Below the pieces are notes generated by a model. The model was not told where the DNA came from. It saw only the letters and a list, made by a program, of their open reading frames with translations, and ran no database searches. Positions 1 to 7,083 of a stretch of 13,233 nucleotides of DNA are shown in pieces. Origin of the DNA: Spirochaetota bacterium (GTDB lineage Bacteria > Spirochaetota > Spirochaetia > Treponematales > Treponemataceae); contig JAKPSR010000223.1 in assembly GCA_029571425.1 (NCBI GenBank), forward strand, positions 1 to 13,233, read 5' to 3'. Both the position numbers and the translations under genes were made by a program. Within the stretch, counting starts at the first letter, position 1, and the number at the start of each line of letters is the position of its first letter.

Positions 1-120
1 GCGGGGAACGATATCGAGCTTCGCGTTTTCCCGGGCGGCGGTCACGGGTTCTTCTACGAGGATCCCGTAGGACGCGTCTTTTGGCAGGACGCCGTCCGGG
101 AATTCATGAGGGGGTTGTGA
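1..120 (+). CDS. C-terminal end of an alpha/beta hydrolase (partial, 5' end outside window)
   Basis: The frame is open from the first base and ends in TGA at 118-120, giving 39 residues. They contain PGGGHGFFYED followed by FWQDAVREFM. A Gly-His-Gly-Phe segment followed by a Trp/Ala-rich helix is the usual end of dienelactone-hydrolase or esterase-type alpha/beta hydrolases, where this His is the catalytic-triad histidine. Only this tail is visible, so the substrate cannot be named and the nucleophile Ser or Cys lies outside the window. The gene converges on glnA, and a strong hairpin lies between the two stop codons. Confidence 0.6.
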   Translation, partial: AGNDIELRVFPGGGHGFFYEDPVGRVFWQDAVREFMRGL

Positions 121-126
121 GGTCCG

Positions 127-150
127 GGCCTCAGGCGAGCGCCTGAGGCC
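127..150. terminator. Hairpin between convergent hydrolase and glnA ends
   Basis: A perfect 10-bp stem, GGCCTCAGGC (127-136) and GCCTGAGGCC (141-150), closes a 4-nt GAGC loop. It lies 6 nt past the hydrolase stop and 9 nt past the glnA stop, so it can serve both transcripts. Neither strand has a proper T-run after the stem, so it may stabilise 3' ends or need help from Rho rather than act as a classical intrinsic terminator. Confidence 0.6.
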
Positions 151-159
151 TTCGGCGCG

Positions 160-1491
160 TCAGTACTTCGAAAGGTAGTTATCGATCTCCCACTGGGAGA
201 CCTTCGTCTTGTACTCGAGCCACTCAAGCTCCTTCGCCTCGACGTACTTCTCGAAGATGTGCTTCCCGAGTACGGCGTGGATAAGCTTGTCCTTTTTCAT
301 CTCCTCGATCGCCTCGCGGAGGTCGCCGGGAAGGCTCTCGACGCGCTTACGCTTGCGCTCGGCCGGGCTCATCTCGTAGATATTCCCGTCGACGGGCGCC
401 GGGGGCTCGACCTTCTCGCGGATGCCCTCGAGCCCCGCCGCGAGGACGAGGGCAAGCGAGAGATACGGATTCGCGGAGGGATCGGGGCTTCGGAGCTCGA
501 CTCGCGCCGCGTGCTCATCGGCCGCGGGAACGCGGATCAGCGGGCTTCGGTTGTGGGCGGACCAGGCGATGTACACGGGGGCTTCGTACTCGGGGACGAG
601 TCGTTTGTAGGAGTTGACGAGCTGGTTCGTCACCGCCGTGATTCCCTTGATGTGCTTCATTATGCCGGCGATGAAGTGATAGGCGATCGGCGAGAGCCCG
701 TTTTTGTCCGTCGAGCTCGCGAAGGCGTTTTTCTTCCCGTTCGACAAGGACATGTTCAGGTGCATGCCGGATCCCGCGATCCCGAAGATCGGCTTTGGCA
801 TGAAGGTGGCGTGAAGCCCGTGGCGGTGGGCGACCGTCTTGACCGCGAGCTTGAAGGTCATCATCCGGTCGGCGGCCTCGAGGGCCTCGCTGTACTTGAA
901 GTCGATCTCGTGCTGGCCGCGCGCGCACTCATGGTGGGAGGCCTCGATCTCGAAGCCCATCTCCTCCAGGGTTAGGACCATGTCGCGGCGGGCGTTCTCG
1001 CCGAGGTCGATCGGCCCCATGTCGAAATAGCCCCCGTTGTCGAGGGTTTTAAGGGTCGGGCCTCCCTCCTCGTCGGTATAGAATAGGAAGAACTCGAGCT
1101 CGGGGCCGACGTTTAGGCTATATCCCATCGACGCGCATTCCGCGATGACCCGCCTGAGTATCTCGCGAGGGGAACCGTCGAAGGGTTTGCCCGACGGTGT
1201 GTACACGTCGCAGATAAGGCGGGCGACGCGATTGGGGCCGGGGCGCCAGGGAAAGAGGCAAAAGGTGTTAAGGTCGGGACGGAGGAGCATGTCGGACTCC
1301 TCGATGCGCACGAATCCCTCGATGGACGACCCATCGAACATGCATTTATTGTCGAGGGCTTTTTCGAGCTGGCTTGTCGTGATCGCGACGTTCTTCAGGG
1401 TACCGAAGATATCGGTGAACTGGAGCCGAATGAAACGAACGTCGTTATCGGCAACCATCTTCAATATATCGTCTTTGGTATAATTGAACAT
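160..1491 (-). CDS. glnA: Glutamine synthetase, type I-alpha
   Basis: The 443-aa product forms glutamine from glutamate, ammonia and ATP in the cytoplasm. It aligns by eye along its full length with Bacillus-type GSI-alpha (about 444 aa). Recognisable segments are MFDGSSIEGFVRIEESDM (residues 51-68, including the feedback-inhibition Arg62), metal-binding VGPELEFFLF (128-137), HHE..GQHEID (186-197), GSGMH (240-244), the active-site flap VPEYEAP (299-305) and NRSPLIRVP (314-322). The C-terminus lacks the insertion and adenylylation-site region of GSI-beta enzymes, so control is expected through feedback inhibition and protein partners. The flap has Glu301 where most GSI enzymes, as I remember them, have Gly. 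The ATG start matches the family N-terminus. There is no Shine-Dalgarno; a promoter abuts the ATG (see 1497-1525). The gene is monocistronic. No glnR-like regulator gene is in the window. Confidence 0.97.
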   Translation of the reverse strand: MFNYTKDDILKMVADNDVRFIRLQFTDIFGTLKNVAITTSQLEKALDNKCMFDGSSIEGFVRIEESDMLLRPDLNTFCLFPWRPGPNRVARLICDVYTPSGKPFDGSPREILRRVIAECASMGYSLNVGPELEFFLFYTDEEGGPTLKTLDNGGYFDMGPIDLGENARRDMVLTLEEMGFEIEASHHECARGQHEIDFKYSEALEAADRMMTFKLAVKTVAHRHGLHATFMPKPIFGIAGSGMHLNMSLSNGKKNAFASSTDKNGLSPIAYHFIAGIMKHIKGITAVTNQLVNSYKRLVPEYEAPVYIAWSAHNRSPLIRVPAADEHAARVELRSPDPSANPYLSLALVLAAGLEGIREKVEPPAPVDGNIYEMSPAERKRKRVESLPGDLREAIEEMKKDKLIHAVLGKHIFEKYVEAKELEWLEYKTKVSQWEIDNYLSKY

Positions 1492-1496
1492 ACCGC

Positions 1497-1525
1497 ATCA
1501 TAAATGAGTCGTGCGCGTCACGCAA
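1497..1525 (-). promoter_or_regulatory. Candidate glnA promoter abutting the start codon
   Basis: Read on the minus strand, TTGCGT (1525-1520) is followed by a 17-nt spacer, then TATGAT (1502-1497), five bases, and the glnA ATG at 1491. The -10 box matches TATAAT at 5 of 6 positions and the -35 starts with TTG. Transcription would start at or within a base of the ATG, which fits the lack of a Shine-Dalgarno. This is inferred from sequence geometry only. Another upstream promoter in 1503-1600 is not excluded. Confidence 0.5.
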
Positions 1526-1638
1526 GCCCCCGATTCTTTGCTCGCTTTGCGCTGTTTGATATGCGGTTTCTTCAACAATATAGCGAAAAACAGCATTAAA
1601 TGCGATGATAGAGCCTAGTAACGAAGCGGAAATTTATC

Positions 1639-1658
1639 TATACTTACCGGTAGGTATA
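1639..1658. promoter_or_regulatory. Near-perfect 20-bp palindrome, candidate operator upstream of the helicase
   Basis: TATACTTACC (1639-1648) and GGTAGGTATA (1649-1658) are inverted copies with one mismatched pair, centred on CCGG. The right arm runs into TATAAA (1655-1660), a plausible plus-strand -10 box with a weak TTTATC at 1633-1638 as -35 (16-nt spacer). The palindrome would therefore fill the space between the -35 and the -10, a classic repressor position. No regulator gene is adjacent, so the binding protein is unknown. Confidence 0.45.
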
Positions 1659-1675
1659 AACCGCAGCCAATGCTT

Positions 1676-1696
1676 CCGTCGCCAACGGGTTTTTTT
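1676..1696 (+). terminator. Weak hairpin plus T-run in the helicase leader
   Basis: CCGT (1676-1679) can pair with ACGG (1685-1688) around a 5-nt loop. Seven T residues follow at 1690-1696. The stem is only 4 bp, or 5 with a G-T pair, so it would be a weak terminator at best. It lies in the presumed leader of the helicase mRNA, so it could act as an attenuator or simply be chance. Confidence 0.25.
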
Positions 1697-1789
1697 CACG
1701 ATTCGAGAGGGGCGCCAGGGGGCACCGGGATGGCCAAAAAGGCCGTCACGCGCGCTGCGATCAATCGCGCGACGCGCAAAGGAACACCC

Positions 1790-3679
1790 ATGCACACCAC
1801 CGACTCCGTGGCGAAGGACAGTATCTCCTTCTCCGATCTTGGCCTCGACGAGGACATCCTCAAGGCGATCGAGGCGAAGGGCTTCGTGGCCCCCACCCCC
1901 ATCCAGGTCCTCGCGATCCCCCGCTTGCTGACCGGCGACGCGAACGTCATCGCCCGCGCCCGGACCGGCACGGGCAAGACGGCCGCCTTTGGTCTTCCCC
2001 TCGTCCAGGAGCTTCGCGCCGACAAGGGGTGCCCCCGCGCCCTGGTACTCGTGCCGACCCGTGAGCTCGCCCTCCAGGTGACCGCCGAGCTCGACTCGCT
2101 CCGCTCAGGCAGCTTGCCCCGCACGGTGACCGTCTACGGCGGGGCCTCGATGTACGACCAACTTCGCGCCCTCAAGGCCGGGGTCGAGGTCGTGATCGGG
2201 ACGCCCGGCCGGGTGAAAGACCACCTTGAGCGCGGGTCGCTGAATCTTTCCAAGATCGACTACTTTATCCTCGACGAGGCGGACGAGATGCTCAATATGG
2301 GCTTCATCGAGGATATCGAGGCGATCTTCGCCCGCGCGAATCCCGACGCCCGCGTCCTCCTCTTCTCGGCGACGATGCCGCCGGCCATCCTCTCGATCGC
2401 CTCGTCCTTCATGGGCGAGTACGAGATCGTCGAGGAGGAGGCGGGGCCCGAGGAGGAGATTCTCACCGAGCAGTTCTATTGGGTCGTGCGCGAGGATGAC
2501 AAGACGGAGGCGTTGGTTCGCCTGATCGACGCGGCCGAGGATTTCTACGGCCTCGTCTTCTGCCAAACGAAAGCCGACGCCGACGCCGTCGCGCGCGAGC
2601 TTGATGAGCGCAGGTACGAGGCCGCGGCCCTGCACGGGGACATCGCGCAGGCCCAGCGCGAGAAGATCCTGGCGCGCTTCCGCTCCCGGAAGACCCGCGT
2701 TCTCGTCGCGACGGACGTCGCGGCGCGCGGGATCGACATCGAGGGCTTGAGCCACGTCGTCAACTACGCGCTTCCGTATGACGGGCCGACGTACACGCAC
2801 CGCGTCGGCCGCACGGGCCGGGCAGGCGCCCGCGGGATCGCGGTCACCTTCGTCCGACCCGAGGAACGCCGACGATTGGGATATCTTCGACACCACGCGC
2901 GCGGGGATCTCTCCGAGGGGAAGGTGCCGACGGTAGCCGAGGTTCTCGAGGCGCGGCGCGCCCGGCTCGCGCGCGAGACCGGCGAGGCGATTTCGCGCTT
3001 CTTCGCCGCGAGCGAGAACGATTCGGTCGAGGAATCTACGGTCGAGCGCACCGCCGCCGCCGACGAGGCCGCTGCCGGGATTGCCGCCGCCCGCGCCCCC
3101 GTCGCCATCCCGGAGGAATTCCGCGCGCTCGCGCGCGAGCTCGCGGAGGGTCGCGACCCGATCGATCTCGCGGCGGCACTGCTCGCCGTCCAGCACGGGG
3201 AGACGCTTTCGCCCGAGCGCTACGGGCACATCCGCGCCCCGCGCGTCCCCGCCGAGGGAACGGATCGCGCCCACCTGAGGCTCTTCGTCGGCATCGGCCG
3301 GCGCGACGGGCTCACCAAGCGCGGGATCGCCCTTTTCTTCCGCGACCTCATCGGGGTGCCGGAGCGGCTCGTCGACCGGATCGAGGTGATGGACGCCTTC
3401 TCGCTCGCTACCCTTCCTCGGGAGGCGGCGCTCGCGGCCCTCGACCTCGCGAAGCGAAAGCGGAACGTGCCGCATATCCACGTGGACGCCAAGGAGCAGG
3501 GAGGTTTCGCCCCGCAAGGGCGACCGTATGGGCCGCGTGGCCAAGGCGGCCCCCAGAGGCCGATGGGCCCTGGCGGCCCCAGGGCAGGGAGACCGCAAGG
3601 CGCGAGCCGCGGGGACGCTGGCGGCGCCCCGAGCCGCGCTGCGAGCCGCGCTGCGGCGTACAAAAAGAAAAAGGATTAA
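1790..3679 (+). CDS. deaD: DEAD-box ATP-dependent RNA helicase with DbpA-type RNA-binding domain
   Basis: The 629-aa product uses ATP to unwind RNA. Family roles are ribosome assembly, mRNA turnover and cold adaptation. Visible motifs are the Q motif (GFVAPTPIQ, 31-39), motif I ARTGTGKT (57-64), PTREL (89-93), GG (117-118), TPGR (138-141), DEAD (162-165), SAT (193-195), ATDVAARGID (307-316) and HRVGRTGRAG (337-346). Residues about 495-567 form a DbpA/CsdA-type RNA-binding domain. The tail (570-629) is rich in Gly, Pro, Arg and Ala, includes a duplicated Ser-Arg-Ala-Ala block, and ends in lysines; it is probably disordered and RNA-binding. The start at 1790 is chosen because AAAGGA (1778-1783) lies 6 nt upstream and the N-terminus then has normal family length. 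In-frame ATGs at 1730 (after AGGGGG, basic 20-residue extension) and 1670 remain possible. deaD-type is the best fit; a csdA or dbpA symbol is not separable by eye. Confidence 0.93.
   Translation: MHTTDSVAKDSISFSDLGLDEDILKAIEAKGFVAPTPIQVLAIPRLLTGDANVIARARTGTGKTAAFGLPLVQELRADKGCPRALVLVPTRELALQVTAELDSLRSGSLPRTVTVYGGASMYDQLRALKAGVEVVIGTPGRVKDHLERGSLNLSKIDYFILDEADEMLNMGFIEDIEAIFARANPDARVLLFSATMPPAILSIASSFMGEYEIVEEEAGPEEEILTEQFYWVVREDDKTEALVRLIDAAEDFYGLVFCQTKADADAVARELDERRYEAAALHGDIAQAQREKILARFRSRKTRVLVATDVAARGIDIEGLSHVVNYALPYDGPTYTHRVGRTGRAGARGIAVTFVRPEERRRLGYLRHHARGDLSEGKVPTVAEVLEARRARLARETGEAISRFFAASENDSVEESTVERTAAADEAAAGIAAARAPVAIPEEFRALARELAEGRDPIDLAAALLAVQHGETLSPERYGHIRAPRVPAEGTDRAHLRLFVGIGRRDGLTKRGIALFFRDLIGVPERLVDRIEVMDAFSLATLPREAALAALDLAKRKRNVPHIHVDAKEQGGFAPQGRPYGPRGQGGPQRPMGPGGPRAGRPQGASRGDAGGAPSRAASRAAAYKKKKD
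3631..3654 (+). repeat. 12-bp tandem duplication in the helicase tail
   Basis: GAGCCGCGCTGC occurs twice back to back (3631-3642 and 3643-3654) and encodes a repeated Ser-Arg-Ala-Ala in the disordered C-terminal tail. It is a short in-frame slippage-type repeat and can vary in number without breaking the frame. Confidence 0.8.
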
Positions 3680-3687
3680 GGCGCGCG

Positions 3688-3716
3688 AAGGCCGGACAGT
3701 AGTCCGGCCTTTTTTT
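3688..3716 (+). terminator. Intrinsic terminator of the helicase gene
   Basis: GGCCGGAC (3690-3697) pairs perfectly with GTCCGGCC (3702-3709) around an AGTA loop; the stem extends to 10 bp with flanking A-T pairs. Seven T residues follow directly (3710-3716). It begins 9 nt after the helicase stop. The stem also lies just past the end of the minus-strand gene at 3723. In that direction a T-rich stretch appears only some 15-20 nt beyond the stem, so termination on that strand is less certain. Confidence 0.9.
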
Positions 3717-3722
3717 ATGTGG

Positions 3723-4607
3723 TTAGTTGATGAAGCCTGCGAGGGAGTAGGCGTTGAGCCAACGCTGAAGCGGGACGATCCACCCCGAGTCGTGGCAACC
3801 TTCTAGGAAGAGTTCCTCGTAGAGGTCGGAGATGTGCTCGTGGATGAGGCGCACGTCCTCCGGGGCGACGAGACTGTCGGATCCGGCGAAGAGGCTTGCG
3901 ATGAAGCGCACTACCTCGGTCGGGGTGACGTCCTCCGGGGTGATGCGGGTCATCGCGTAGAGGGCGGCGGGTATGCAGTTGACGCTATGCTGCTTGATGT
4001 AAAGCACGGTTTCCGTGATCGAGACGGCGCCCGCGTAAAGCTCGGCGTCGAGCGCCGCTCGCTCCTCCTCGGGGAGGCCGAGTTCGGCGAAGGCCCTTCG
4101 ATAGAAAGTGTAGGCGAGCACGACGATGATCACGTGGAGACTCGGCACGCACAGGAAGTGCGGGTCGAACAAGTGGATGGTAAGGAAGTGTCCCCGGTAG
4201 TATCGGGGGCGCTTCGTCGTCGTCATGCGGAATCGGTAAACCTGGGCGGCGTCCCGATAGCAGAGGTCGACGAGTCGGAGGAAGCGCTCGGTGTAGCGGG
4301 CTGCGACCTTTCCTCCGAACCTTCGCCTGATGTACCCGAGGGGACGGACCCAAAACGCGACGAAGTCAAGGTACACGCCGACCTTCTCGGGGCGGAAGGG
4401 GACGGTGCGGTCGAGCGGGTGGTCGACGTTGAGAACCACGATCTTCTTAAGGCCGAACTTGACCGAGAACTGCAAAAAGAAGAAATCGCGCATCACCGTC
4501 CTCGCGTAGCGGAGCAGGGCGACGAGGGACGCGCGGTGGAACACGGTATTGACGAGGACGAGGAGGACGCTCTGCCTTCTCGTTGTGGGGACTCTTCGGT
4601 TATGCAT
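3723..4607 (-). CDS. Unrecognised protein with a PSLHV motif; possibly PAP2-like
   Basis: I do not recognise this 294-aa protein with confidence. It is the last gene of the metF-metH operon. Its ATG overlaps the metH stop by 8 nt and an AGAGG lies about 10 nt upstream, so translation is probably coupled. Residues 153-165 read CVPSLHVIIVVLA and residues 199-214 read ETVLYIKQHSVNCIPA. In spacing and hydrophobic setting these resemble the second and third motifs (PSxH and a later His) of PAP2-type phosphatases and lipid phosphotransferases, but the final Asp is Asn210 here and the first motif is not clear. There are a few short hydrophobic stretches (13-32, 77-92, 159-168) but no signal peptide. 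It lacks the RPAPGY-like segment expected of a MetH reactivation domain. The function is unknown. Confidence 0.75.
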   Translation of the reverse strand: MHNRRVPTTRRQSVLLVLVNTVFHRASLVALLRYARTVMRDFFFLQFSVKFGLKKIVVLNVDHPLDRTVPFRPEKVGVYLDFVAFWVRPLGYIRRRFGGKVAARYTERFLRLVDLCYRDAAQVYRFRMTTTKRPRYYRGHFLTIHLFDPHFLCVPSLHVIIVVLAYTFYRRAFAELGLPEEERAALDAELYAGAVSITETVLYIKQHSVNCIPAALYAMTRITPEDVTPTEVVRFIASLFAGSDSLVAPEDVRLIHEHISDLYEELFLEGCHDSGWIVPLQRWLNAYSLAGFIN

Positions 4608-7083
4608 GGGGACACGCCTCTTTCGCGATGGCGACGGACGCCATCGCGTCCTTCGCGTAGTAATCGGCGCCGATGCGCGCCGCGTAGTCTTCGGTCAGGA
4701 CGGCGCCGCCGACCATGATTCGGGCGCCGACGCCTGCCTCCCTGAGGGCGGCGATGGTCTTCTCCATCGAGGACACGGTCGTGGTCATCAGGGCGGAGAG
4801 CCCAACGAGATTGGGCCTCTCGCGGAGCGCCGCCTCGACGATTGCTTCGGGGGAGACGTCCTTCCCGAGATCGACGACGGCGAAGCCGTAATTCTCGAGC
4901 ATTGCCTTGACGATGTTCTTCCCGATGTCGTGGATGTCGCCCTTTACCGTCGCGATTAGTATCTTCCCGCGCGACGCGGCGGTCGCGCCCGAGCGGGCGA
5001 GGCGCTCCTTGATGGCTTCGAAAGCGCGCGAGACGGTGTCCGCGCTGAGAAGCAGCTGAGGAAGGAATTTGCGCCCGGACTCGAAGTCGCGGCCGACCTC
5101 GTCGAGTGCCGGAACGATGACGGAATCGATGACCTCGATCGGGGGCATGCGGTCTAGGAGAAGCTCGGCGGCGCGCCGGGAACGGTCACGAAGACCGGAG
5201 ACGATCAGTGACCTGAGGTCGTCGTCGGCGATATCGCGGGACGACGTCGTGGCGGCGGCCGCGACGCCGAGCGGCCCCGGCTGTCGAGCGGATTGTGGCG
5301 CGGCCTGCGGAGCGGCGCGGAGCGCGGCCCGTTCCGGCGATCCCATCTCGGCGATGTACTCGAGGCAGTTCTCGTCGTGCCCGGCGAGCGCCCGCCATGA
5401 GCGGTACACGTCCATCATCGGACGCGACAGCGGGTTGACGATGCAGGCGTCGAGTCCGGACGCGAGAGCGGATGCGAAGAAAACCGCGTTGACGGTTTCC
5501 CGCTCAGGGAGTCCGAACGAGATGTTGGAAACGCCGAGGATTGTCTTTACCCCGAGCTCGCGCTTGACGAGGGCGAGGGCTCGGACGGTCTCCATCGCTT
5601 CCTTCTGCTGGGAGCTCACGGTAAGTGTCAGGGTATCGACGATCACGTCCTTGCGCGGTATACCATGCCGCTCGGCCTCGGCGACGATCTTCCGCGCGAT
5701 GGCGAGGCGCCCTTCGGCGGTGGGCGGGATTCCGTTTTCGTCGAGGGCGAGGGCGACGAGGACGCCGCCGTACTTCCTCACGATCGGGAAGACGGCGTCC
5801 ATCACCTCGCGCTTTCCGTTCACGGAGTTGACGAGTGCCTTGCCGTTGTAGTACCGAAGCGCCGACTCGAGGACGGCGGGCTCGCTTGAGTCGATTTGGA
5901 GCGGGAGCGGGAAGGTGCGCTGAAGGGCGCGGACCGCGTCGAGCATCATCGCGCGCTCGTCGATGCCGGGAAGGCCGACGTTGACGTCGAGGACGTGGGC
6001 GCCCGCTTCGGCTTGGGCGCGGCCCTCGGCGAGGACGTAGTCGAGGTCGCGCGCGAGCAGGGCTTCCTTAAATCGCTTCTTGCCGGTGGGGTTGATGCGC
6101 TCGCCGACGATCACGGGATCGGCGCCGATCTCGACTGCCCTGCCCCACGAGGAGACGAGTGTCGTGTCCTTCTTTGAGACGGGAATGGGCGCGAGCGGCG
6201 AGACGCGGCGAACGAGCTCGGCTATGTGCTCCGGGGTGGTGCCGCAGCAGCCGCCGAGGCAGCGGACCCCGAGCTTGGCCGCGAAGGACGCGGTCTCGGC
6301 GAATTCCTCCGGGCCCACCTTAAACACCGTGCGCCCGTTCTCGACGACCGGAATGCCGGCGTTCGGCTCCATGATGACGGGCACGCTCGCGCGGGCGACG
6401 AACTCGGCGGCGAGTTCGCGCGCGTGCGCGAGGTCCCCGCCGCAGTTAAAGCCGAGCGCGTCGACGCCCAGTCCCTCGAGGAGGGCGACGACGGCGAGCG
6501 GCGAGGCCCCGGTTAGGGTAAGGTTGTTGTCCTGGAAGGTCGCGCAGGCGACGACGGGCAGCGAGGTGTTTTCCTTGCACGCGAGGACGGCGGCCTTGAG
6601 CTCGTAGAGGTCGGCCATCGTCTCGACGATCGCGAGATCAGCCCCAGCGGCCTCGGCGGCGCGCGCCACCTCGGCGAAGGCGTCGTAGGCCTCATCGAAC
6701 GTAAGCGACCCCATCGGCTCGAGAAGTTTTCCGGTCGGGCCGATGTCGAAGGCGACGAAGGACCCGGTCCGCCCGTCGCAGGCGGTTCGCGCGATGCCGA
6801 CGGCCCGCTTCGTCGCCTCGACTGCGTCGAGGCCATGGCCGGCGAGCTTTATGCGGTTCGCGCCGAAGGTGTTGGTAAGGACGACGCGGGCCCCCGCGTC
6901 GAGGTATCGTCGGTGCACGTCGGCGACGAGGTCGGGTCGGGAAAGGTTGAGTTCCTCCGGGACCGACCACGAGAGACCCTCGTATCCCGGTCCCCGCGAC
7001 CCATCGCGATAGGAATCGAGGAGGGCGCCCATGCTCCCGTCGAAGAAGACGAACCCGTCCTTCAGCGCGTCGCGGAAATTCAT
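4600..7083 (-). CDS. metH: Cobalamin-dependent methionine synthase lacking the reactivation domain
   Basis: The 827-aa product transfers the methyl group of 5-methyl-tetrahydrofolate to homocysteine through B12. Domains in order are: homocysteine-binding barrel (about 1-295; zinc ligands Cys214 in GFNCGGD and Cys279-Cys280 in GGCCGTT); pterin-binding barrel (about 315-575; VGERINPTG 326-334, DVNVG 366-370, VSNISFGLP 518-526); an Ala/Pro/Gln-rich linker (583-618); the B12 cap helices (about 620-698); and the cobalamin-binding Rossmann domain (about 705-825) with GDIHDIG (715-721), where His718 is the cobalt ligand. The protein stops there. The C-terminal AdoMet reactivation domain of E. coli MetH (about 1,227 aa) is absent, as in some anaerobes. 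AAAGGA lies 6 nt before the ATG. The ATG overlaps the metF stop (ATGA), and the stop overlaps the next gene by 8 nt. Confidence 0.95.
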   Translation of the reverse strand: MNFRDALKDGFVFFDGSMGALLDSYRDGSRGPGYEGLSWSVPEELNLSRPDLVADVHRRYLDAGARVVLTNTFGANRIKLAGHGLDAVEATKRAVGIARTACDGRTGSFVAFDIGPTGKLLEPMGSLTFDEAYDAFAEVARAAEAAGADLAIVETMADLYELKAAVLACKENTSLPVVACATFQDNNLTLTGASPLAVVALLEGLGVDALGFNCGGDLAHARELAAEFVARASVPVIMEPNAGIPVVENGRTVFKVGPEEFAETASFAAKLGVRCLGGCCGTTPEHIAELVRRVSPLAPIPVSKKDTTLVSSWGRAVEIGADPVIVGERINPTGKKRFKEALLARDLDYVLAEGRAQAEAGAHVLDVNVGLPGIDERAMMLDAVRALQRTFPLPLQIDSSEPAVLESALRYYNGKALVNSVNGKREVMDAVFPIVRKYGGVLVALALDENGIPPTAEGRLAIARKIVAEAERHGIPRKDVIVDTLTLTVSSQQKEAMETVRALALVKRELGVKTILGVSNISFGLPERETVNAVFFASALASGLDACIVNPLSRPMMDVYRSWRALAGHDENCLEYIAEMGSPERAALRAAPQAAPQSARQPGPLGVAAAATTSSRDIADDDLRSLIVSGLRDRSRRAAELLLDRMPPIEVIDSVIVPALDEVGRDFESGRKFLPQLLLSADTVSRAFEAIKERLARSGATAASRGKILIATVKGDIHDIGKNIVKAMLENYGFAVVDLGKDVSPEAIVEAALRERPNLVGLSALMTTTVSSMEKTIAALREAGVGARIMVGGAVLTEDYAARIGADYYAKDAMASVAIAKEACPHA

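Noticed and set aside
259..975. A 238-codon plus-strand open frame opposite glnA
   Set aside because: It lies wholly antisense to a clearly conserved glnA. Long antisense frames are expected in GC-rich DNA, and its translation shows no recognisable motif.
2105..3598. A 497-codon minus-strand open frame opposite the helicase
   Set aside because: It is a mirror of helicase codon bias. Its Arg/Gly/Asp-rich translation has no domain, and the helicase motifs on the plus strand are unmistakable.
3834..4718. A 294-codon plus-strand frame opposite the unknown gene and the end of metH
   Set aside because: It crosses the antisense of two overlapping operon genes and its product is low-complexity and acidic. 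The minus-strand frame is preferred because of its overlap with metH and its hydrophobic motifs.
5186..5398. Arg-rich small open frame inside metH
   Set aside because: It is a frame-shifted reading of the MetH linker and cap region, and its product is almost entirely Arg/Ala/Gly.
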